From positions 1 through 47,805 of the forward strand of contig JADJGZ010000061.1 of assembly GCA_016707785.1 (NCBI GenBank): a stretch of 47,805 nt of DNA, in the 5' to 3' direction. This document shows positions 8,404 to 16,382 of the stretch, in pieces (position 1 is the stretch's first letter; each line of letters opens with the position of its first letter). The position numbers were made by a program, and so were the translations under genes. The DNA is from Bacteroidales bacterium. GTDB lineage: Bacteria > Bacteroidota > Bacteroidia > Bacteroidales > UBA4417. The notes beneath the pieces are model-generated. The model ran no database searches, was not told where the DNA came from, and saw nothing but the letters and a program-made list of their open reading frames with translations.

Positions 8404-10275
8404 TTAAATGGTTATGTGAATGTTAGTCATGAAAGAAATACCCGGCTCTGGATAATATTTTACCACCTGGTACTGCGTATTTAACAAATTTCGGATTTCA
8501 AATTGCAGGTAAAAATTTGTATGATCAAGGATGATTTTTTTCTGCAGAGTCAGATTTAATAATGCATGAACGGGAAGTTCATCAGAGTTATCCATATTTA
8601 CATATCGTTTCCCTGTAATGTTCAATGCAATGATTCCTGAATAGGATCTGAATGTGGTATTTGAGAGGAACACCAGGCGATTAACCGGGATATAGATAAG
8701 CTGATGGCCGGCATCCAATATGGTTGATGGTGAGTATGTATATGAAACACTTGTCGTGGAGCTGAATTCTTCCCGGCGAAGGAAATAGCTGATTTTTGTT
8801 TCAACTCCCCTACTCCACACTTTGTTCACATTTTTTGGTGTCCAAACAGTTGAATTCAAATTCACCCATTGAATAAGGTTGATAATCATCATATTATATG
8901 TATTGATTTCAGCCTTAATTACTGAAGTAGAGGAATTTGCAGGGTATAGATATACAAATCCCAGTTCCTGGTTCCAGCTTGATTCAGGGACAAGGTCCGG
9001 GTTTCCACCTGGTTCCCAAAACCGGTCATTCATAGTAGGAACCCTGAAATTCCTGGATACATTGAAACTGGCAGTGAGTGTCCTGAAAATTTTCCCCTCA
9101 ATGCTGAGAGAAGGGCAGACCGGAACCACATAACCTTGTTCTAATTCCTTTCGTAAGTTGACAGCTGCTTTCCAGCCTGCTGTCTTCCAATTATAAAGGC
9201 CTGAAATAAACAGACCGGCACCTTTCTGATTTTCATCTTTTTCCTTGTAATAAGGCACAGAAGCCTTTTGAATACGGGTATTGACACCAAGGTTGATCGT
9301 TGCATTTCCAAAAATTCTCTTATAATCAGATTCCAGTGAGAAGGTGCGCAACTTGTACAATGCATCAATCAATGCCATTGGACTCATAAAATGAAGTGAT
9401 TCACCAAAGAAGGCTGAACGAACCTGAAATTGGCTCAATGAAGTTATATAAGAGTATTGTAAAGTGCTTCTTAGTGATTGATCTTCCTGTAACTGGTCAT
9501 TCGATTGCATCACCAGGGTGGCAGGAATTTCCCTGTTACTGGATTGCAGCCATAACCCGGCAGAGAGGTAGCTTTTAGGTGTCAGCAGAATATCCACCTG
9601 GTTGAGTACACCTTTTCCAATGCAAACTGCATGTTGAAGATCTTCGGTGTTCCCTGACAGGTTTTTATACTGAAATTTATTCCTATCGAAATAGCCATTC
9701 ATGGATGAGGACCAGGATATATTCTTATTTCCTGCTGATACTTTGAAAGATGTATTTGCCTCTCCAAAACTGCCAATTCCCAAACTCAGGGTAGATTTTA
9801 ATGGTTGATTGAAGGCTTTCGAATTAGATAGCTGAAGATTCCCCCCAATAAGTCCATTGCCTGCTACAGACCCGGATCCACCATATTGCACTTCCACATC
9901 ATCAAAGCAGGAAACAGGGATCAGGGACAGATCAGCCATTCCCATATTAGGTTGATTGAGGTTGAAACCGTTCCAGAAAACGCCTGATTGCGTTGTTTGG
10001 GTTCCTCTCATCGAAAGAGTGGCGAGTCCACCAGTACCATAGGAACGGATCAATGCGCCACTATTTTCGGAAAGCAGAGCCGCAATAGATAAAGATTGTC
10101 GCATCTGAATCAGGGAGGAGTCGATCTTTTCAATTTTGAGTCCGGGGAGGAAAATATTGGTGCGGGTGGTCGTGATTTCTATTGCAGGCAGGAAGTGCGT
10201 AGAATCCGGACGATGGGATTGTCCGAATGCTATGGAAGCAATAAGAATAAGCAGACCTATAAACAGACCACGCAT
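8404..10275 (-). CDS. btuB: TonB-dependent outer-membrane cobalamin receptor (BtuB-like)
   Basis: A 623-residue protein with a signal peptide (MRGLFIGLLILIASIAFGQ) and a plug domain (about 40-160) containing 'SMRGTQTTQSGVFWNG' and 'DVEVQYGGSGSVAGNGLIGG', motifs typical of TonB receptors. A beta-barrel of alternating strands ends in the aromatic-containing 'GISFMTNIHITI'. It imports cobalamin across the outer membrane using TonB energy. The assignment to B12 rests on the cobalamin riboswitch just upstream and the downstream propeller lipoprotein. No carboxypeptidase-like N-terminal extension of the SusC type is present. Confidence 0.92.
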   Translation of the reverse strand: MRGLFIGLLILIASIAFGQSHRPDSTHFLPAIEITTTRTNIFLPGLKIEKIDSSLIQMRQSLSIAALLSENSGALIRSYGTGGLATLSMRGTQTTQSGVFWNGFNLNQPNMGMADLSLIPVSCFDDVEVQYGGSGSVAGNGLIGGNLQLSNSKAFNQPLKSTLSLGIGSFGEANTSFKVSAGNKNISWSSSMNGYFDRNKFQYKNLSGNTEDLQHAVCIGKGVLNQVDILLTPKSYLSAGLWLQSSNREIPATLVMQSNDQLQEDQSLRSTLQYSYITSLSQFQVRSAFFGESLHFMSPMALIDALYKLRTFSLESDYKRIFGNATINLGVNTRIQKASVPYYKEKDENQKGAGLFISGLYNWKTAGWKAAVNLRKELEQGYVVPVCPSLSIEGKIFRTLTASFNVSRNFRVPTMNDRFWEPGGNPDLVPESSWNQELGFVYLYPANSSTSVIKAEINTYNMMIINLIQWVNLNSTVWTPKNVNKVWSRGVETKISYFLRREEFSSTTSVSYTYSPSTILDAGHQLIYIPVNRLVFLSNTTFRSYSGIIALNITGKRYVNMDNSDELPVHALLNLTLQKKIILDHTNFYLQFEIRNLLNTQYQVVKYYPEPGISFMTNIHITI

Positions 10276-10377
10276 TGTGAATTGATTTAGCCAATATAAG
10301 CCCTGGAAAGGATGGAATATACCCTGTTATAGCAGTTCCATTCTCAGCCTTTAACCCGAAAGCTTTGAATAATATAG

Positions 10378-10627
10378 CAGTGGCAGGTCTTCTGACTTAC
10401 TTCCCTTTCGGACGCCTTCCCACCCCGAATGCTCGGGACAGTGGCCATGAGGTTTTATCCTTAGGTTGATGCCGAAAAAATGGGATATTTCTATCCTTCT
10501 TTTACCGGCAGCACAATACCTGTTTTGATCAGATATTGTTTGAAGCTTACAGCAGCGGGACTGTCCGGGATTTTCACCCGATTCCCTTTTCAAGCATTTC
10601 CGGAGGCCCCGGTATGCTCACCATTGC
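10378..10627 (-). promoter_or_regulatory. Cobalamin (adenosylcobalamin) riboswitch
   Basis: On the minus strand this leader carries the conserved elements in order: 'GAATCGGGTGAAAATCCCG', 'GACAGTCCCGCTGCTGTAA', 'GCCACTG', 'GGTGGGAAGGC', and the B12-box end 'AGTCAGAAGACCTGCC' (10382-10397). It lies about 100 bases upstream of the btuB-like start codon and should repress the receptor/lipoprotein operon when B12 is plentiful. The short distance to the start would suit translational control; I did not identify a terminator. Confidence 0.95.
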
Positions 10628-10631
10628 GAAA

Positions 10632-10639
10632 CAAAGGTA
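10632..10639 (-). promoter_or_regulatory. -7 box TACCTTTG of the B12 uptake operon
   Basis: An exact TAnnTTTG on the minus strand, a few bases upstream of the first riboswitch helix. A TTTC about 21 bases further upstream may be a degenerate -33 element. Confidence 0.65.
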
Positions 10640-10700
10640 AAGAGTTTTGGAGGATAGGTTGAAATGTGAAGAAAAAGTTTTTGGGGAGTTATGAACTTAA

Positions 10701-11092
10701 GGGATGTTTAATGTCGGATGGCTAATGTATAATGTCTAATGTTTAATGTTTAATGTTTAATGTTTAATGTCGGATTGTGGATTGGGGATTGCGGATGTTT
10801 AATGTCGGATGTCTAATGTTGGATGTCTAATGTTGGATGTCTAATGTCGGATTGGGGATTTCGGATTGGGGATTGGGGTGTCGGATTCGGACGGCTAATG
10901 TGGATGTTTAATGTGGATCTCTAATGTCAGATGCCCAAGCCGGCCTGCACTGACGATTGCGGATTGGGGATTGCGGATGTTTAATGTCGGATGTCTAATG
11001 TTTAATGTCGGATTGTAGATTGCGGATTGGGGATTGGGGATTGGGGATTGGGGATGTAACCCTGAGCATGGTGAAGGGTCGGATGTAAGAAT
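10701..11092. repeat. Heptanucleotide repeat array A (TAATGTN / GGATGTN / GGATTGN units)
   Basis: Read on the plus strand, most of this stretch divides into 7-base words: TAATGTT, TAATGTC, GGATGTC, GGATTGT, GGATTGG, GGATTGC and variants. A non-conforming spacer at about 10885-10960 interrupts it. At 11059-11079 it contains an ACCCT...AGGGT short inverted repeat resembling the CCCTGAGC...GAAGGG element seen between genes in many environmental genomes. It lies between the B12 operon promoter and the thioesterase gene. No reading frame here is credible. Confidence 0.85.
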
Positions 11093-11102
11093 TCGCAATA
11101 TG

Positions 11103-11430
11103 GCTCAGCACCCAGCACTCAGCACCCAGCACTCATTACCTGGCCCGGTAAATGGAACATAGAGCATTCAGATGCATTCTATCTTGCGAAAAAAAAATAT
11201 CAAATAATCAACACTAAATACTAAATGAAAAAGTAATTATTAACTTATTGATTTAGAGTTTCGCGTTCAATATTCAATATTTGGGGCCTGCCAAATCCGC
11301 AATACACAATCCGAAATCCGAAATCAAACACTCAGAGCCAAGGGCTCCCCTTCGGGGCACTCAGCACTCAGCACTCAGCACTCAGCACTCAGCACCAGCA
11401 CTCAGCACCCAGCACCCAGCACTCAGCACT
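11103..11430. repeat. CAGCACT/CAGCACC heptamer repeats and inverted AATCCGA units
   Basis: Bases 11103-11140 and 11358-11430 are runs of the 7-base words CAGCACT and CAGCACC. Between them, 11297-11330 reads as AATCCGA/AATCCGC words, the reverse complement of the GGATT family in array A. An AT-rich stretch (11190-11285) and a small hairpin 'gggctccccttcggggc' (11344-11360) fill the rest. The array ends nine bases before the thioesterase stop codon. Confidence 0.8.
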
Positions 11431-11438
11431 TGAGCACC

Positions 11439-11915
11439 CTACTTAATAAATCCCTCAATTCCCGGATAATGCATTCGTTCGCGGGCGATATGTTCCGGCC
11501 AGGTGAAATAATGCATGAGGGCATCGGCGCAGAGTTGCTGATCACGATCAAAGAGTTCAACTTTTACCAGGGCTATATTCTTGTTCATTTCCTCAAGCCG
11601 CGCAACCAGCCGGAATGGGGCATGGTCCATCTGAGCTGTTTTCAAGAGTCTGACTTCCATTTTTGAAGTAACTCCGGCAGTTTTCAGTTTTACCATGACC
11701 AGCCAACTGGCAATCTCGTCCATCAATGTGGCCTGGATACCGCCGTGCAACACATTCATCCATCCCTGGTAGTGATTTCCGGGAGTCCAGTCTGAGGTTA
11801 CAATGTCATCTTCTATTCTAAAATGCATTTGCAACCCAATTGGATTATCCGGTGAGCAGCCAAAGCAGTTATACCCTTTCTTACCCCGGAATGGATTATT
11901 GATCTGTTTACTCAT
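11439..11915 (-). CDS. PaaI-type hotdog-fold thioesterase
   Basis: A 158-residue single hotdog domain with the family signature 'LHGGIQATLMDEIASW', where the HGG loop precedes the central helix with the acidic residue. An N-terminal 'CFGCSPDNPIGLQMHF' segment is shared by many uncharacterised thioesterases of this group. It probably hydrolyses an acyl-CoA or acyl-ACP; the substrate cannot be predicted. It is 38 bases downstream of the MORN-like gene and may be co-transcribed with it. Its 3' end borders a repeat array. Confidence 0.85.
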   Translation of the reverse strand: MSKQINNPFRGKKGYNCFGCSPDNPIGLQMHFRIEDDIVTSDWTPGNHYQGWMNVLHGGIQATLMDEIASWLVMVKLKTAGVTSKMEVRLLKTAQMDHAPFRLVARLEEMNKNIALVKVELFDRDQQLCADALMHYFTWPEHIARERMHYPGIEGFIK

Positions 11916-11953
11916 CTCTACACTAACTATTAAAAGGTAAATCAGGTCGTTGA

Positions 11954-12781
11954 TTATTTCTCAACACCCTTGACGAATTTACTGACCTTTGAAGGTTTTC
12001 CGTTGGCATCAAACTCTGTCCATTTTCCTTCTTTCTCACCATTTACATATATTCCTTCCACCTTCATTTTACCTTCTTCATCAAATTCAACATATTTCCC
12101 ATCCATTGCCCCATTCTTATAAGTCGTTTCGATTTTCACCTTCCCTGATTCAAAATACTCTTTATAGAGACCAGACTCAGTATTATTGATATAGTTCTGT
12201 TCACTCATTAACTTTTTGCCAGCATAATAGGTCTTCTGTATACCTTCCAGTGAACCGTTCTTATAATTATATTCAGCGATAGGATCACCATTGACGGCAT
12301 AAAAAACAGAAGATCCCTCCTTGATATCATTGATATAGTTGGATTCTTCTTTCAGTTTTCCGGCCGCGTTCTCATAATAATCCTTCTTTTTTCCATTCAT
12401 TTTACCTTGTTTATAATCAATAACTGATGCCGGATTGGTACCATAAAAGAACTTTTTTGCTGTTCCTTCCAGCAGGTTATTCACATAATACATCTCACTA
12501 ACGAGGTAGCCTCTTTGGTCGATTTCAACGAAGATACCATCACGGATACCTTTTGAGTATGACTCAATCCGGGTTAAGTTACCATTGGTTGCATGGGAAA
12601 TCCAATTGCCATTCTTCTGATCATCAATATATTGACCACTAGAGATACCGGTCGCAATTTTTTCTTCCCAGGCCCCTTGTTTTAATCCTTTAGCGTCAGT
12701 TTTATTGATATTGGATTCCTGGGCAAAAACGAACAGCACTGAACAAACCATCAATGCAGCAGTAAACATAACTTTTTTCAT
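11954..12781 (-). CDS. Secreted MORN-repeat (YwqK-like) protein
   Basis: A 275-residue protein with a signal peptide (MKKVMFTAALMVCSVLFVFAQ) followed by about nine MORN-variant repeats of 20-25 residues: 'GLKQGAWEE', 'QKNGNWISH', 'EGKMKVEGIYVNGEKEGKWTEFD'. Databases often label such proteins 'toxin-antitoxin system YwqK family antitoxin', but nothing here supports a toxin-antitoxin role. In Bacteroidota they are exported and of unknown function. The gene lies between rimO and the thioesterase gene. Confidence 0.85.
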   Translation of the reverse strand: MKKVMFTAALMVCSVLFVFAQESNINKTDAKGLKQGAWEEKIATGISSGQYIDDQKNGNWISHATNGNLTRIESYSKGIRDGIFVEIDQRGYLVSEMYYVNNLLEGTAKKFFYGTNPASVIDYKQGKMNGKKKDYYENAAGKLKEESNYINDIKEGSSVFYAVNGDPIAEYNYKNGSLEGIQKTYYAGKKLMSEQNYINNTESGLYKEYFESGKVKIETTYKNGAMDGKYVEFDEEGKMKVEGIYVNGEKEGKWTEFDANGKPSKVSKFVKGVEK

Positions 12782-12906
12782 TTTTTTCTTTTTTCTGTGT
12801 TATAACTAGGTCACAAAGAACATGTTGGACGGAGGGAATCAACTTAAAATAATTGAAAGTATTGACTACAAATCCCTCCCTGCAATGTTATATCCAGTAT
12901 AAAAAA

Positions 12907-14205
12907 TTAATTGATTATACTGGCATATAAGTCGAAATCATCGGCTCCAGTAATCATCACTGAACAAAATTCGCCAATTTTTAAATTCAAAGCATCTTTT
13001 ATTAATACTTCATTATCAATTTCAGGGGAATCAAATTCAGTGCGGGCTACAAAGTATTCACCCTCTTGTCTGTCAACAAGGACTTTAAATTTTTTCCCGA
13101 TTTTTGCCAAATTCAGTTCCCTGCTTATTTCAGCCTGGATCTCCATCAGGCGTGATGCCCGTTCCTGTTTTACTGAATCATTCACAGAATCTTCCAACGA
13201 AAATGCATGAGTATCTTCCTCATGAGAATAGGTAAATACTCCTACTCTATCAAATCGTTGCATTTTGACAAATTCTACCAACTCTTCAAATTCTTCATCG
13301 GTTTCACCAGGATATCCAACAATGAAGGCTGTGCGAATAGAAACTCCGGGCAATGATGACCTGAAATTTGCGATGAGATCATGAGTTTCAGCTGAATTTA
13401 CCCCTCTTCGCATCCCTTTTAAAATCCTGTTATTAATATGTTGAAGTGGAATATCAATATAATTGCAAACATCAGGATGGGTGGCCATTACATTAAGCAA
13501 TTGCTCCGGGAATGTTGAAGGGTACAGGTAATGAAGACGTATCCAATTGAAAAGTTTAAGGGCAGATAACTTCTCTACCAGTTCAGGTAGTTTCTGTTTG
13601 CCATAGATATCAACTCCATAGTAGGTTAAATCCTGTGATATCAGTAGGATTTCCTTTACTCCCTGGTCAGCAAGTTTCCTGGCTTCATCCAGGATATCTT
13701 CTATTTTACGGGAGATATGTTCACCCCTGATTCCGGGAATTGCGCAGAATGAGCAAGATCTGTTGCAGCCTTCAGCAATCTTTAGATATGCATAGTGAGA
13801 TGGAGTAGTAAGCACCCTGTCACCAAGGAGATTCTGCCTGAATTCAGCCCCCATCCTTCTCACTACATTCCCCAGGTCATGCACGCCAAAATATTCATCA
13901 ACTTCGGGAATTTCCTTCATTAAAGGTTCTTTGAAGCGTTCCGAAAGGCAGCCCATTACAAACACATCCTTGATGCGTCCCCTTCTTTTCTCCTCAATAT
14001 AACCCAGGATGGTATCAATCGATTCTTCCTTGGCATCATTGATAAATCCGCAGGTATTGATCACGATAGTATCGGCATGGCCTTCCTCACCGTCGCGCAG
14101 CACCTTGATATGATTCAATTTAAGTTGTCCCATCAGGACTTCTGAATCCACTGTATTTTTTGCACATCCGAGGGTTACCACCCTTATAGATTGACGGGGT
14201 TTCAT
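12907..14205 (-). CDS. rimO: Ribosomal protein uS12 methylthiotransferase RimO
   Basis: A radical SAM enzyme that adds a methylthio group to Asp of ribosomal protein uS12. The start at 14205 (MKPRQSIRVVTLGCAKN) gives 432 residues, close to the E. coli length of 441; a 43-residue upstream extension has no family support. Cys14, Cys52 and Cys86 bind the auxiliary cluster, and CNRSCSFC (Cys147, 151, 154) binds the radical SAM cluster. A TRAM domain forms the C-terminus. It follows ftsY as in other Bacteroidota. Confidence 0.95.
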   Translation of the reverse strand: MKPRQSIRVVTLGCAKNTVDSEVLMGQLKLNHIKVLRDGEEGHADTIVINTCGFINDAKEESIDTILGYIEEKRRGRIKDVFVMGCLSERFKEPLMKEIPEVDEYFGVHDLGNVVRRMGAEFRQNLLGDRVLTTPSHYAYLKIAEGCNRSCSFCAIPGIRGEHISRKIEDILDEARKLADQGVKEILLISQDLTYYGVDIYGKQKLPELVEKLSALKLFNWIRLHYLYPSTFPEQLLNVMATHPDVCNYIDIPLQHINNRILKGMRRGVNSAETHDLIANFRSSLPGVSIRTAFIVGYPGETDEEFEELVEFVKMQRFDRVGVFTYSHEEDTHAFSLEDSVNDSVKQERASRLMEIQAEISRELNLAKIGKKFKVLVDRQEGEYFVARTEFDSPEIDNEVLIKDALNLKIGEFCSVMITGADDFDLYASIIN

Positions 14206-14354
14206 AGGCTCAGGACTATTGAATCTGCTACAAATGTTGAACTCATCGAGCTGTGATTTCTTTTTCTGCCAAGATAATAAATGAGTGTATATGAATGTGC
14301 ACAATCCCACAGAAACCATTAAAGGTTCTTTCAAGAAAGGCCAAACGAGAAAAA

Positions 14355-15305
14355 TCAGGAGAACAGGGAATCAACAAATTCATTCCTGTTGAATACCTGC
14401 AGGTCTTCCATTTTCTCCCCCAGACCGATATAGCGGACAGGGATTTTGAATTGGTCGGAGATTCCTATGACTACACCACCTTTCGCGGTGCCGTCTAATT
14501 TGGTAAGAGCCAGGGAGGTTACTTCAGTTACCGCAGTAAATTGCTTAGCCTGTTCAATGGCATTTTGCCCTGTAGAAGCATCCAAGACCAGTAAAACTTC
14601 CTGGGGTGCATCGGGCATGACTTTTTGCATGACTTTCCTGATTTTCCCCAGTTCATTCATAAGATTTGCCTTGTTATGGAGACGGCCGGCGGTGTCGATA
14701 ATCACAACATCAGCTCCTTTGCTTACAGCAGATTTCACAGTATCATATGCAACAGCTGCAGGGTCTGAGCCCATTTCCTGCCTGATGATCTCCACTCCTG
14801 CCCGATCAGCCCAAATGCTCAACTGCTCAATAGCAGCAGCGCGGAAAGTATCGGCTGCTCCGAGTATTACTTTCTTTCCGGCTTTCCGGAAATTATAGGC
14901 TAATTTCCCAATGGTAGTGGTTTTGCCCACTCCATTTACACCTACAACCATGATGACATATGGGGTATCCCTTTTTGGAAAATCAAATTCCAGGAGATCC
15001 TCTGACTCATTTTCAGATAATAATGCGGCAATTTCCTCCCTTAAGATGCCATTCAGTTCAGATGTTCCGAGAAATTTATCCCTGGATACTCGTTGCTGAA
15101 TTCTTTCGATAATTCTCAGGGTTGTTTCCACACCTACATCGGAGGTAACAAGTATCTCTTCGAGGTTGTCAAGCACCTCGTCATCGACTTTTGATTTTCC
15201 AATGATCGCTTTGGAAATTCTGGAAAAAACGCTGGTCCTGGTTTTCTCCAGGCCTTTGTCGAGGATTTCCTTTTTCTCTTTACTAAAGAATGAAAATATT
15301 CCCAT
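14355..15305 (-). CDS. ftsY: Signal recognition particle receptor FtsY
   Basis: A 316-residue SRP GTPase: an N-domain helical bundle (about 1-105), then the G-domain with GVNGVGKTT (122-130), DTFRAAA (152-158), DTAGR (204-208) and TKLDG (268-272). It docks SRP-ribosome complexes at the inner membrane. The long acidic A-domain of E. coli FtsY is absent, as is usual in Bacteroidota. It ends with TGA, confirming UGA as a stop in this genome. A heptamer repeat array begins within three bases of its start codon, so its 5' leader is made of repeat sequence. Confidence 0.97.
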   Translation of the reverse strand: MGIFSFFSKEKKEILDKGLEKTRTSVFSRISKAIIGKSKVDDEVLDNLEEILVTSDVGVETTLRIIERIQQRVSRDKFLGTSELNGILREEIAALLSENESEDLLEFDFPKRDTPYVIMVVGVNGVGKTTTIGKLAYNFRKAGKKVILGAADTFRAAAIEQLSIWADRAGVEIIRQEMGSDPAAVAYDTVKSAVSKGADVVIIDTAGRLHNKANLMNELGKIRKVMQKVMPDAPQEVLLVLDASTGQNAIEQAKQFTAVTEVTSLALTKLDGTAKGGVVIGISDQFKIPVRYIGLGEKMEDLQVFNRNEFVDSLFS

Positions 15306-15307
15306 GG

Positions 15308-15740
15308 AATGTCGGATTTATGATGTCGGATGTTTGATGTCGGATGTGGGATGTCGGATGTCGGATGTGGGATGTCGGATGTCGGATGTGGGATGTCGGA
15401 TGTCGGATGTGGGATGTTGGATGTCGGATTGCGGATTTGGGATTTGGGATTGTGAATTTTTTCTCAGTTCTCAGCACTCAGCTCTTATATTTTGGATTTG
15501 AGATTTGGGATTTGGGATTTGGGATTTTTCTCAGCACTCAGCTCTCAGCACTCAGCTCTTATATGGATTTGGGATTTGGGATTTGGGATTTGGGATTTTT
15601 CTCAGCACCCAGCACCCAGCACTCAGCACTCATATTTTAGATTTTGGGTCTTGGTTCGCCAGCTGGCGAATGGGATTTGAGACTTGGGATTTGAGACTTG
15701 GGACTTTAGACTTAAGATTTGGGCGTCAGGACTTGCAGAA
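15308..15740. repeat. Heptanucleotide repeat array B
   Basis: Array of 7-base words between the ftsY start and the DUF4295 terminator. At 15343-15405 three identical 21-base units (GATGTGG-GATGTCG-GATGTCG) stand in tandem, plus a partial fourth to 15420. At about 15495-15535 and 15565-15598 there are GGGATTT runs. CAGCACT/CAGCTCT runs occur at 15470-15485, 15532-15558 and 15602-15632. The 21-base unit is in phase with codons and creates a spurious heptapeptide-repeat frame on the minus strand. Confidence 0.9.
15655..15670. repeat. 16-bp perfect palindrome inside array B
   Basis: TTCGCCAGCTGGCGAA equals its own reverse complement. It sits at the right end of array B between CAGCACY runs and GGGATTT-like words, and could form a cruciform or be a protein-binding site. 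Confidence 0.6.
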
Positions 15741-15744
15741 ACAG

Positions 15745-15771
15745 AAAAAGCTTTTTCCCGTGAGAAAAAGC
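15745..15771 (-). terminator. Rho-independent terminator after rpmG-DUF4295
   Basis: On the minus strand a stem formed by 15750-15759 and 15762-15771 (GCTTTTTC with GAAAAAGC, one mismatch) is followed by TTTTT at 15749-15745. It lies 26 bases past the DUF4295 stop codon and would separate this pair from ftsY. Confidence 0.65.
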
Positions 15772-15796
15772 CTTTTCGATAACCACTGGATAGTTA

Positions 15797-15949
15797 TTAG
15801 TTTTTAGCCAGGAAATCTTTTACCTGGTCATTGGGTACGATGGTTTCTTTAAAGGTATAGGCACCGGTTTTTGGCGACTTTACCATGCGGATAACCTTTG
15901 CGAAGTCTTTTCCAGCTTTTTGCAGGGTTGCAACTACTTTCTTTGCCAT
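15797..15949 (-). CDS. DUF4295 small basic protein (Bacteroidota ribosome-cluster protein)
   Basis: A 50-residue basic protein beginning MAKKVVATLQKAGKDFAKV and ending KDFLAKN. DUF4295 proteins are found in Bacteroidota between rpmG and ftsY, and the context here is identical. They are suspected to be ribosome-associated; this is inferred from neighbours and charge, not from any motif. It begins nine bases after the rpmG stop codon, so the two are surely co-transcribed. Confidence 0.92.
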   Translation of the reverse strand: MAKKVVATLQKAGKDFAKVIRMVKSPKTGAYTFKETIVPNDQVKDFLAKN

Positions 15950-15958
15950 GGTATATCG

Positions 15959-16147
15959 TTATTTAATTTCGCGGTGAACAGTTACTTTCTTGAGAATGGG
16001 GTTGTATTTCTTCAGCTCGAGGCGTTCAGGGGTATTTTTCTTATTCTTCACGGTAACATAACGTGAAGTACCCGGCTTTCCGCTGGTTTTATGCTCAGTG
16101 CATTCCATGATAACCTGGACGCGAGCTTCTTTTGTTTTCTTTGCCAT
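15959..16147 (-). CDS. rpmG: Ribosomal protein bL33
   Basis: A 62-residue 50S subunit protein with the family core 'SRYVTVKNKKNTPERLELKKYNP'. Only one Cys (ECTEHK) remains and there are no CxxC pairs, so this is the zinc-independent (C-minus) form. In most Bacteroidota rpmB lies immediately upstream; here the upstream neighbour is the divergent xerD, so rpmB must be elsewhere. Confidence 0.95.
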   Translation of the reverse strand: MAKKTKEARVQVIMECTEHKTSGKPGTSRYVTVKNKKNTPERLELKKYNPILKKVTVHREIK

Positions 16148-16175
16148 TTTCTAAAGCATTTTTATTTCAGGGGTG

Positions 16176-16183
16176 CAAAATTA
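16176..16183 (-). promoter_or_regulatory. -7 box TAATTTTG of rpmG
   Basis: An exact TAnnTTTG on the minus strand, 28 bases upstream of the rpmG ATG. Confidence 0.55.
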
Positions 16184-16369
16184 GCAATATTCTTTTAATA
16201 TTTCCAATAGGTACACAAATAAAATTTCAATTTACTAAAATCCTTGCATAGCCGGGTCCATTTCACTCCTCTAAAGCTATGGTTTTGCTAAGTCTGGCAA
16301 AAGTATACATATTCTATATAGAGGAGGTTATTTCATGAATTGACCAAAAAAAAGTGACAAGTAAAAGCT

Positions 16370-16377
16370 TAACTTTG
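16370..16377 (+). promoter_or_regulatory. -7 box TAACTTTG of xerD
   Basis: An exact TAnnTTTG ending five bases before the xerD ATG. With the usual distance to the start of transcription, the mRNA would begin at or next to the ATG and so have almost no leader. Confidence 0.55.
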
Positions 16378-16382
16378 CCGGT

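Noticed and set aside
10895..11098. Minus-strand frame rich in NPQSAI and HPTLNIR
   Set aside because: Purely a translation of the heptamer array A; low complexity with no start context.
10701..11430. CRISPR array
   Set aside because: The repeats are contiguous 7-base words without unique spacers of constant length, and no cas gene is in the window.
11954..12781. YwqK-type antitoxin of a toxin-antitoxin pair
   Set aside because: The protein has a signal peptide and no adjacent toxin; MORN-like repeats alone do not support that role.
15283..15477. Minus-strand frame with a heptapeptide repeat (HPTSHIR)
   Set aside because: It is the translation of the 21-base repeat units of array B and overlaps the ftsY start; no homologous proteins are expected and no promoter or signal is seen.
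15344..15640. Plus-strand frames of the GCRMWDV and GIWDLGF type
   Set aside because: Repeat-derived low-complexity translations within array B.
15655..15670. Vector contamination, because part of the palindrome (CGCCAGCTGGCG) resembles lacZ-alpha sequence
   Set aside because: The match is limited to the palindromic core; flanks are native repeat words.
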